Source: Alkaliphilus sp.
GTDB lineage: Bacteria; Bacillota; Clostridia; Peptostreptococcales; Natronincolaceae
DNA: 5,779 bases
Reading direction: 5' to 3'
Assembly: GCA_023230535.1 (NCBI GenBank)
Contig: JALNXC010000102.1
Location: 1-5,779, forward strand
The notes beneath the pieces were generated by a model. That model ran no database searches and was not told where the DNA came from. It was given only the letters and a program-made list of their open reading frames with translations. Each line of letters opens with the position of its first letter. Positions within the stretch are counted from its first letter, which is position 1. The translations under genes and the position numbers were made by a program. Below are positions 1 to 4,647 of the stretch, piece after piece.

Positions 1-318
1 CAGGATACCGAGGTTATACTGCTTGATGAGCCGATTACTTTTTTAGATTTAAAATACCAGTGGTATCTGTTGAATATCATTAAAAAAGTTCGTCAACAGT
101 ATAAAAAAACCTTTATTTTGGTCCTGCATGACCTTAATCAGGCAATGACGGTTGTTGACAATTTTGTTGTCCTTAAAGAAGGCAGTATCAGCGCTCAAGG
201 ACAACCTCAAGATGTTATCACCAGCCATCTTTTGAAGAAGGTTTACGATGTATCTGCAACTGTTTGCGATTTCGCTGATTATGATCGACCGATTGTTTTA
301 CCGGCAAAAACATCTTAA
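1..318 (+). CDS. ABC transporter ATP-binding protein, FecE/BtuD type (3' part only)
   Basis: This is the C-terminal 105 residues of an ATPase that energises a FecCD-type importer on the cytoplasmic face of the membrane. The reading frame is open from base 1, so the start, the Walker A motif and the LSGGQ signature lie outside the window. Visible in order are Walker B with its catalytic glutamate (ILLDEP, fragment residues 6-11), the D-loop (TFLDL) and the switch histidine in LVLHDLNQA (His43 of the fragment, bases 127-129). The tail VLKEGSISAQGQPQDVIT is the usual strand and turn after the H-loop in this family. One small oddity is Ile after DEP, where Thr or Ser is usual. It lies 39 bases upstream of the methyltransferase gene and reads in the same direction as the binding protein and permease, so it is very probably their ATPase. 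The exact substrate class cannot be told from this piece. Confidence 0.93.
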   Translation, partial: QDTEVILLDEPITFLDLKYQWYLLNIIKKVRQQYKKTFILVLHDLNQAMTVVDNFVVLKEGSISAQGQPQDVITSHLLKKVYDVSATVCDFADYDRPIVLPAKTS

Positions 319-340
319 AAATATTTTTTTATTTTTGCAT

Positions 341-350
341 GAAAGGGGAT
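341..350 (+). promoter_or_regulatory. ribosome binding site deciding the GTG start of the methyltransferase
   Basis: GAAAGGGGAT is a strong Shine-Dalgarno-like run centred about 10 bases before GTG at 358. No in-frame ATG nearby would use it, and the next Met (residue 10) is too far away. It supports GTG as the real start. Confidence 0.7.
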
Positions 351-357
351 TTTAATT

Positions 358-966
358 GTGTCCGAATCTTCTTATAGAAATTTAATGCCTGTTTATCCTT
401 TGATTGCACAACAAATTTTCGATGACTACCAGGTCATCAATGGGAAATGCATTGATATAGGGACAGGCTCAGGGTATTTGGGAATTGAACTGGCAAAAAT
501 TACTTCGCTGGAAATGTATTTTTTGGATTTTGATTCAGATGCCTTACACAGGGCCAGAAAAAATGTTGTCGAAAATGAACTCAGCAATGTTGTTCATTTT
601 GTGGAGGCAGATGTCACGTCACTTCCGTTTGCAGACAATTTTGCGGACCTTGTGATTAGCAGAGGTTCACTTTGGTTTTGGCAGGATCAGGTCAAAGGGT
701 TGCAAGAAATAAACCGGATCTTGAAACCGGGAGGAATAGCTTTTGTTGGCGGTGGTCTAGGACGTTATACCCCGCATACTATGCGTAAGCGTTTAAAGGG
801 CAGGAGACGCGAAGAGTTGGAGAAAAAGGGACATAAGGGATTTCTCAAGGGAGTGGAGCTGGAGGAATTGGTAAGGAAAACGGGAATTGCAAATTGCTGT
901 CTGCTTTCCGATGCGGAGAATGAGCCCGGTCACTGGATTGAAATCACAAAAGCTAAAGAGAGTTAA
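358..966 (+). CDS. class I SAM-dependent methyltransferase inside the ABC importer operon
   Basis: This 202-residue cytoplasmic enzyme should transfer a methyl group from S-adenosylmethionine to an unknown acceptor. Motif I, the SAM-binding glycine loop, is CIDIGTGSGYLGIELA (residues 31-46). The acidic residue after the second strand is in FLDFDSDAL (55-63). Motif II is VEADVTSLPFADN (82-94), and the post-motif region LKPGGIAFVGGG follows at about 122-133. This is the Methyltransf_11/25-like core. The segment SRGSLWFWQDQVKGLQEI (101-118) has an aromatic patch that I associate with methyltransferases found beside metal-type ABC importers in anaerobes; that is memory, not a search. The stretch RKRLKGRRREELEKKGHKG (about 143-161) is very basic and could bind an anionic partner. 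The start is GTG, chosen because GAAAGGGGA lies 8 bases before it. The gene is packed between transporter genes (39 and 29 bases), which suggests modification of the transported compound or its ligand. Confidence 0.9.
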   Translation: MSESSYRNLMPVYPLIAQQIFDDYQVINGKCIDIGTGSGYLGIELAKITSLEMYFLDFDSDALHRARKNVVENELSNVVHFVEADVTSLPFADNFADLVISRGSLWFWQDQVKGLQEINRILKPGGIAFVGGGLGRYTPHTMRKRLKGRRREELEKKGHKGFLKGVELEELVRKTGIANCCLLSDAENEPGHWIEITKAKES

Positions 967-995
967 AAAATTTATTTTTCGGGGGGAATAATTTA

Positions 996-2111
996 ATGAA
1001 TAAGAAAAAAGTTTTTTTAGCTGTTTTATTAATGTTTGTTCTTTGTATTGCGGCAATAGGATGTGGAAAAAAACAGGACGATGCTGTTTATAGCGAAAAT
1101 GATTTCTCTGATGCAGGGGATGAACAGGTTAAGGTGCGTTTGCTTAAGGATGATTTAGAGCGTGAAGTCGAGGTCCCGGTCCAACCTCAACGAGTATTGG
1201 CCTTAAATTCTGCTATGATGGAGATGGTCTTTGAGCTAGGGGTTATTCCCGTGGGAAAGGTTAGCGAATATATAGTTCCTCGTCCCGAGGCACAGGATTT
1301 ACCGGGGATCTCCTTTGAGAATTCACCTAATATTGAAATGATCAATAAATTAGCTCCGGATTTAATTATTGCTCATGCAAGTAATCACAGTCAGATACAA
1401 GACAGTTTGGAGGCTACAGGGGCAGCTGTTTTTTATATAGATCCCGGAAAGGCGGAGGATCAACTGATCGGAAGAATAGATTTGGTCAGTGAGGTTCTCG
1501 GTTGCAAGGCTGAAGCGGATGTTTGTGTTCAAAGGATTCGAGAAAAAGCAGAAAGTTTGCAAAAAATATTGGCGGGATCACCTATTAAAACAGCTTTATT
1601 AATCCAGGGCGGCAGTCAATCTGTTCGAGCGGCGCAGACCTTTTGTTTTTGGGGAAGGTTACTTTCTTTTTTGGGTTTAGAAAATATTGTCCCGGAGGAA
1701 GTTGCAAAGACTACCAAAGCCGGGTTTGTTAATTTTGATATTGAAACTGTTATACAAAAGGATCCGGATGTTCTCTTAATTTTACAGCCCGGTTTTCGAA
1801 GTGCATCTGAAGGCGGACAGGGGGGAAACGGTGGGAAACAGGGAGGCCAGGGGCCACAAGGAAATGGGGGAAATAAGCCCGGTGGTGAAGGTCAACAAGG
1901 AAAAACAGGTGGTGAGGGGCAACAAGAACTCAAGAGCATAAGTCCTGAGGAGTTATTGGCTATGTATCAGGATGATCCGATGTGGAAACAATTGTCCGCT
2001 GTAAAAAATGGTCATATTTATATTGTGCCCGACAATGTATCGCCCGGAAGAATTAGGATATTGGATGCATTGGATGTTATGGCAAAATTAATTGTTCCGG
2101 AAGCATTTTAA
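996..2111 (+). CDS. ABC transporter substrate-binding lipoprotein, FecB/BtuF type, with Gly/Gln-rich insert
   Basis: This 371-residue protein captures the substrate outside the membrane and delivers it to the adjacent permease. The N-terminus has lysines (residues 3-5), a hydrophobic run (6-21) and a lipobox-like AIGC with Cys23 as the likely lipidated residue, followed by a polar linker of about 20 residues. The Peripla_BP_2 fold begins near VQPQRVLALN (62-71). It continues through NIEMINKLAPDLIIAH (to His127) and through the second lobe with GRLLSFLGLENIVPEE and IQKDPDVLLIL, and ends with MWKQLSAVKNGHIYIVPD. An unusual low-complexity insert of Gly, Gln, Asn and Lys occupies residues 273-310, between the PDVLLILQPGF strand and the SPEELLAMYQDDPMW helix. 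It accounts for most of the excess over the usual 320-340 residues. The RBS GGGGGGA (981-987) sits 8 bases before ATG. The gene starts 29 bases after the methyltransferase and ends 9 bases before the permease. The substrate is not identifiable from sequence alone. Confidence 0.92.
   Translation: MNKKKVFLAVLLMFVLCIAAIGCGKKQDDAVYSENDFSDAGDEQVKVRLLKDDLEREVEVPVQPQRVLALNSAMMEMVFELGVIPVGKVSEYIVPRPEAQDLPGISFENSPNIEMINKLAPDLIIAHASNHSQIQDSLEATGAAVFYIDPGKAEDQLIGRIDLVSEVLGCKAEADVCVQRIREKAESLQKILAGSPIKTALLIQGGSQSVRAAQTFCFWGRLLSFLGLENIVPEEVAKTTKAGFVNFDIETVIQKDPDVLLILQPGFRSASEGGQGGNGGKQGGQGPQGNGGNKPGGEGQQGKTGGEGQQELKSISPEELLAMYQDDPMWKQLSAVKNGHIYIVPDNVSPGRIRILDALDVMAKLIVPEAF
1812..1925 (+). repeat. low-complexity Gly/Gln/Asn-coding insert in the binding protein
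   Basis: These 38 codons encode almost only Gly, Gln, Asn, Lys, Glu and Pro. They include a short internal repeat in which GGEGQQ occurs twice (residues 296-301 and 305-310). The reading frame is kept through it, and the conserved family sequence resumes directly after. It looks like an expanded surface loop of the C-terminal lobe. A frameshift is ruled out, because both flanks are in the same frame and fit the family. Confidence 0.8.
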
Positions 2112-2120
2112 AGGGGCAGG

Positions 2121-3167
2121 GTGAATATGGCCGATTATGTTTCGTCAAAAGTCAGATTGGAGCAGTTGAAAAAAACGAATCGTTTCTTTTGGATTATTTT
2201 ATTTATTTTATTATTGTTTATGGCTCTTATTTTGAGTATATTTAATGGAACTTTATATTTTTCTCCACATGCGGTGTTGGATGTTTTTCGGGGAAGAAGT
2301 CAGGAACAATTGATACGGCATATTGTTTGGAATGTCAGGTTGCCGCGTACGCTGGTAGCAATGATGGTTGGCTTTAATATGGCCATTGCAGGGGCTTTGC
2401 TGCAGGGGATTTTGCGTAATCCCCTTGCCTCGCCCAATATTATCGGTGCAAATTCAGGCGCGGGACTGGCAGCAGTCATCGTCATGTCTTTGATGCCAAG
2501 GAATATGAAAGTTCTTCCATCGGCTGCTTTTCTGGGGGCCTTACTGGCCGGATTGATCATTTATGCACTTGCCAGGCGTGAGGGGCGTAGTTCCGGTATA
2601 ACCATTATTTTGGCGGGGGTTGCTTTAGGTGCACTTTTATCTGCTTTCACTTCGGCACTTATGATTTTACATAGTGATGATTTGGGTATCACTTATACCT
2701 GGTTGGCCGGAAGTTTAATTGGCCGCGGTTGGCCTTATTTTAGTTTAATTTGGCCCTATAGTTTGGCGGGAGGGTTGGCGGCCGTTTTTCTCGGTCCCAG
2801 GGTCAATTTATTTCTATTAGGGGAGGAAGTTGGCAAAAGCCTAGGATTGTCTGTTGAAATTTCCAGGTTGCTTATTATAATCAACGCCTCTATTTTGGCC
2901 GGTAGTGCGGTAAGCGTGGCCGGCACAATCGGTTTTATAGGCATTGTGGCTCCTCATACCGCTAGGATGATGGTTGGCAATGATTATCGGTATCTGGTGA
3001 TTTTATCCGGCATCTTGGGCAGCCTATTGTTGACTATAAGCGACACCTTGGCACGCACACTTTTTCAACCTTTGGAGATTCCGGTCGGTATTTTTACGGC
3101 GGTTTTGGGGGCGCCATTTTTCTATTTCTTGCTTTATAAAAAGCGGTCCGAATTGCCGATCTCCTAA
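2121..3167 (+). CDS. ABC transporter permease, FecCD/BtuC family
   Basis: This 348-residue polytopic inner-membrane protein forms, as a dimer, the channel of the importer. The length and motifs are standard for the family, which has ten membrane helices. A first hydrophobic segment lies at 22-41. It is followed by VRLPRTLVAMMVG (72-84), the very conserved GALLQGILRNPLASPNIIG (91-109), GVALGALLSAF (about 165-175) and GEEVGKSLGLSV. The cytoplasmic coupling loop GTIGFIGIVAPHTARMMVG (268-286), which contacts the ATPase, comes next, and the C-terminal ARTLFQPLEIPVGIFTAVLGAPFFYFLL closes the protein. The start is ambiguous: GTG at 2121 sits only 4 bases after AAGGGG, whereas ATG at 2127 (third codon) sits 10 bases after it; the difference is two residues. 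The gene begins 9 bases after the binding-protein stop, which implies translational coupling. It completes the importer with the upstream ATPase and lipoprotein. Confidence 0.95.
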   Translation: MNMADYVSSKVRLEQLKKTNRFFWIILFILLLFMALILSIFNGTLYFSPHAVLDVFRGRSQEQLIRHIVWNVRLPRTLVAMMVGFNMAIAGALLQGILRNPLASPNIIGANSGAGLAAVIVMSLMPRNMKVLPSAAFLGALLAGLIIYALARREGRSSGITIILAGVALGALLSAFTSALMILHSDDLGITYTWLAGSLIGRGWPYFSLIWPYSLAGGLAAVFLGPRVNLFLLGEEVGKSLGLSVEISRLLIIINASILAGSAVSVAGTIGFIGIVAPHTARMMVGNDYRYLVILSGILGSLLLTISDTLARTLFQPLEIPVGIFTAVLGAPFFYFLLYKKRSELPIS

Positions 3168-3199
3168 TTTTCTGTTATAAAAATCATAAATGTGTACAG

Positions 3200-3228
3200 T
3201 TGTAATCATTTTTGCCTTATGCTATAAT
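3200..3228 (+). promoter_or_regulatory. predicted sigma-A promoter of the ModE-like regulator gene
   Basis: The -35 element TTGTAA (3200-3205) and the -10 element TATAAT (3223-3228) are separated by exactly 17 bases. The -10 is preceded by TG plus one base (extended -10), giving TGCTATAAT. This is a near-consensus vegetative promoter placed 35 bases before the start codon. Two AATCAT direct repeats (3182-3187 and 3204-3209) flank or overlap the -35 region and could be an operator. No terminator is visible between the permease stop and this site, so read-through from the transport operon is also possible. Confidence 0.72.
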
Positions 3229-3263
3229 ATTTTCATATATTTTTAGTTAAGGGAGAAATCTAA

Positions 3264-3620
3264 ATGATTCATAACAGTAGCCAAAAATTAAATTTTAATA
3301 CTAAAATTAAAGTTATATTTAATGATTCCGTTTTTGGTCCGGGTGTTGCTCAGATTATGGAGTTGGTTCAAAATACGGGCAGTCTATCTCAAGCCTATAG
3401 AACTATGAACCTATCTCCCAGTAAAGGATGGAGGATCATTAAAAATACGGAAAAGGAGCTGGGATTTCCTTTATTTGAAACTGTAATAGGCGGTAAAGAT
3501 GGGGGCGGTGCTAGACTTACAAAAAAAGGCGAAGATTTATTGAATAGATACCGGTCATTTATACATCAACTAAATGTGGAGGCGGAAAAGCTTTATAATA
3601 AATATTTCTGCAATTTTTAA
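3264..3620 (+). CDS. stand-alone ModE-type winged-helix transcriptional regulator
   Basis: This 118-residue protein corresponds to the N-terminal DNA-binding domain of ModE (LysR-like winged helix-turn-helix). It has no C-terminal Mop/TOBE molybdate-binding domains. The core is GPGVAQIMELVQNTGSLSQA (25-44), where GSLSQAYRTMNLSPSKGWRIIKNTEKELG (39-67) forms the helix-turn-helix. It continues with PLFETVIGGKDGGGARLT (69-86), the glycine-rich wing diagnostic of this family. A C-terminal helix (about 87-115) probably mediates dimerisation. The start ATG has AAGGGAGA about 8 bases upstream. It lies 96 bases after the permease with its own promoter and on the same strand, so it plausibly controls the importer. 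ModE in Escherichia coli represses the molybdate transporter. How a version without the sensor domain detects its ligand is not shown here; short ModE-like proteins are common in anaerobes and some may have other roles. Confidence 0.88.
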   Translation: MIHNSSQKLNFNTKIKVIFNDSVFGPGVAQIMELVQNTGSLSQAYRTMNLSPSKGWRIIKNTEKELGFPLFETVIGGKDGGGARLTKKGEDLLNRYRSFIHQLNVEAEKLYNKYFCNF

Positions 3621-3642
3621 TGCAGCCAAATTATTTAAAAAA

Positions 3643-3687
3643 GGCCCAATGGACAAGGGAGCAATCTCGGAATCCAGGGTCTTTTTT
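3643..3687 (+). terminator. possible intrinsic terminator after the regulator gene
   Basis: GGCCC (3643-3647) can pair with GGGTC (3677-3681, one G-U pair), and GGA (3651-3653) with TCC (3673-3675). A small inner GAG/CTC hairpin closes on CAAT, and TTTTTT follows at 3682-3687. The stem is interrupted by asymmetric loops, so this is moderate evidence. It begins 22 bases after the regulator stop codon. Confidence 0.45.
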
Positions 3688-3830
3688 AGATTATCATCTA
3701 CAAAAATATCAAGATAAAGTAAGGGGAAAAACAATAATTACTATCAAACAAATTTTTAAAAAATTTGAATGTCGGATCGCTGGGTAAAAATGCAATAAGG
3801 ATTATGAAAGTGAAAGATGTTGGATAAAAG
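3688..3830. other. non-coding AT-rich stretch between the converging genes
   Basis: I see no credible gene, tRNA or known riboswitch motif here. The only visible structure is the palindrome at 3749-3767. A short ATG frame that starts at 3817 runs into the terminator and luxS and is not convincing. Together with the flanking terminators and the repeat-like palindrome, this accounts for the gap of about 330 bases between the regulator and luxS. Confidence 0.6.
3749..3767. repeat. AT-rich palindrome CAAATTTTT-A-AAAAATTTG
   Basis: Two perfect 9-base arms are separated by a single A. In an AT-rich intergenic stretch this could arise by chance, and no gene start is close enough to make it an operator. 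It is recorded only as visible structure. Confidence 0.55.
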
Positions 3831-3893
3831 AAACCACGAGGATCGGGCCCATGGTCAGTTTTTTTGTCAGAGGACCTATCCCCGTGGTTTTTT
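3831..3893. terminator. strong, probably bidirectional intrinsic terminator between regulator and luxS
   Basis: AAACCACG (3831-3838) pairs with CGTGGTTT (3883-3890). After one A-C mismatch, GGAT (3840-3843) pairs with ATCC (3878-3881), then a bulged C. GGG-CC (3845-3850) then pairs with GG-CCT (3872-3877) with one mismatch and one G-U pair. The loop of about 21 bases contains seven Ts. The plus strand runs straight into a T tract (3888-3893), and the minus strand ends in TTTCTTTTA, so the same hairpin can stop transcription from both the regulator side and the luxS side. It lies 57 bases beyond the luxS stop. Confidence 0.75.
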
Positions 3894-3900
3894 CATTTTT

Positions 3901-3949
3901 TGTCATTCTGAGACGGACAGTATAAATGGTGCCTACGAAGAATCTCAGA
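3901..3949. repeat. degenerate REP-like palindromic element downstream of luxS
   Basis: TCTGAGA (3907-3913) and TCTCAGA (3943-3949) are inverted copies. The outline TGTCATTCTGAG followed by CGAAGAATCTCA resembles dispersed palindromic elements I remember from many bacterial genomes, where the centre usually reads like GAGCGAAGC. Here the centre (about 3914-3934) is unlike that, so the copy would be degenerate. It abuts the luxS stop codon on the minus strand and would be part of the luxS 3' untranslated region. Confidence 0.4.
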
Positions 3950-4399
3950 CTATTGTCTGTCTTTTAATTTTTCCAGCACCTCTTTAGCATATTCTTTAGC
4001 ACCGAACAGGGATAAATCCCTATAATTACCACATTGAACAGCATTAGCGGCGGGGACTTCATCTGATTCGATAATTTTGTTTAAAGCATTGATAAGGGCT
4101 TTAGCCACTTTTTTTTCAGAAATTTCGCCAACTAAAATCAAATAAAAACCGGTTCTACAGCCCATCGGTGAAATATCTACAACATCATTGAGCTCCTCAC
4201 GAATATACCCCGCTAACAGGTGTTCAAGAGCATGGATTGATGCGGTAGGTATAGCACTGACATTGGGTTGAGTAAACCTCAAATCAAATTTTGTTATTAT
4301 ATCTCCTTTGGGGGTATTTATAGTGCCGCATTTTCTAACAAAGGGTGCTTTAACTTTCGTATGATCCATTGTGAAGCTTTCAACAATAATTCCTTCCAT
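3950..4399 (-). CDS. luxS: S-ribosylhomocysteine lyase LuxS
   Basis: LuxS cleaves S-ribosylhomocysteine to homocysteine and 4,5-dihydroxy-2,3-pentanedione, the precursor of autoinducer AI-2. It works in the cytoplasm in the activated methyl cycle, downstream of SAH nucleosidase. The 149-residue length fits the family (about 150-160). The metal-binding motif is HALEHLL, giving His56, the catalytic Glu59 and His60. The third ligand is Cys123 in VQCGNYRDLSL. The catalytic cysteine is Cys81 in DISPMGCRTGFY. The N-terminal VESFTMDHTKVKAPFVRKCG and FDLRFTQPN are also typical. The start ATG is preceded by AGAGG at about 7 bases. The gene stands alone on the minus strand, convergent with the regulator and divergent from the LysM gene. 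No pfs, metK or other methyl-cycle gene is next to it. All key residues are intact, so it should be active. Confidence 0.97.
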   Translation of the reverse strand: MEGIIVESFTMDHTKVKAPFVRKCGTINTPKGDIITKFDLRFTQPNVSAIPTASIHALEHLLAGYIREELNDVVDISPMGCRTGFYLILVGEISEKKVAKALINALNKIIESDEVPAANAVQCGNYRDLSLFGAKEYAKEVLEKLKDRQ

Positions 4400-4465
4400 G
4401 GTATAACCTCTTTCTTTAAATTGTTATATATAATTTAAATGCAGTATATTTTTACAATAAAGCGG

Positions 4466-4494
4466 ATTATTATTGTATATTGATTTTATCTCAA
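4466..4494 (-). promoter_or_regulatory. possible luxS promoter overlapping a large inverted repeat
   Basis: On the minus strand, TTGAGA (4494-4489) and AATAAT (4471-4466) are 17 bases apart, close to sigma-A consensus. This is about 65 bases before the luxS start codon. The sequence is very AT-rich, so other -10 sites are possible, for example TATACT nearer the gene (4449-4444 on the minus strand). Confidence 0.4.
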
Positions 4495-4503
4495 TATACA
4501 ATA
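4471..4503. promoter_or_regulatory. perfect 13-bp inverted repeat, operator-like, in the luxS/LysM divergent region
   Basis: TATTGTATATTGA (4471-4483) and TCAATATACAATA (4491-4503) are exact reverse complements, separated by seven bases. The arm centres are 20 bases apart, about two helical turns, as expected for a dimeric regulator binding one DNA face. It covers the -35 and spacer of the predicted luxS promoter. There is no T tract beside it on either strand and no GC-rich stem, so a terminator is unlikely. Confidence 0.65.
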
Positions 4504-4633
4504 TATCATATCCGTTAATAAAAATGTTTATAAATTTATACAAGAACAACTTTTAGCCTCCTGAATATACTGTAGTAAATATACTATTATCGTGCTGCGT
4601 ATTAATAGTGTATAAAAATAACAGTTATTTGAT

Positions 4634-4640
4634 AAGGAGG
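4634..4640 (+). promoter_or_regulatory. ribosome binding site of the LysM gene
   Basis: AAGGAGG is a near-perfect anti-Shine-Dalgarno match, seven bases before ATG at 4648. It fixes the start codon and therefore the absence of an N-terminal signal sequence. Confidence 0.85.
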
Positions 4641-4647
4641 TTAATAA

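Larger units (their letters stand above)
4400..4647. other. divergent intergenic region between luxS and the LysM gene
   Basis: This 248-base, very AT-rich stretch should contain the promoters of both genes. Besides the 13-bp dyad, the octamer AATATACT occurs twice on the plus strand (4564-4571 and 4578-4585, 14 bases apart) and once on the minus strand (4450-4443). I could not assign a convincing vegetative or sporulation promoter for the LysM gene. TATAAA at 4611-4616 and TATTAT at 4585-4590 are possible -10 elements without good -35 partners. Confidence 0.5.

Noticed and set aside
793..1056. Minus-strand frame across the methyltransferase end and lipoprotein start
   Set aside because: It overlaps two well-supported plus-strand genes and shows no domain. 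The other minus-strand frames inside the binding protein and permease (1362-1562, 2300-2560, 2756-2944, 3024-3209) were rejected for the same reason.
1812..1925. Frameshift or assembly error in the binding-protein gene
   Set aside because: The same frame gives family-like sequence on both sides of the Gly/Gln-rich run, and the gene ends next to the permease start as expected.
3621..3830. Riboswitch or structured RNA in the intergenic region
   Set aside because: I looked for cobalamin, SAM, molybdenum cofactor, fluoride, ZTP and cyclic-di-GMP signature motifs and saw none. No gene on the plus strand follows that could be controlled.
3817..3987. Small plus-strand frame starting MLDKRNHEDRAHG, about 56 codons
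   Set aside because: It crosses the terminator hairpin and the repeat-like palindrome and enters luxS antisense. It resembles no family I know, and its composition follows the hairpin rather than a protein.
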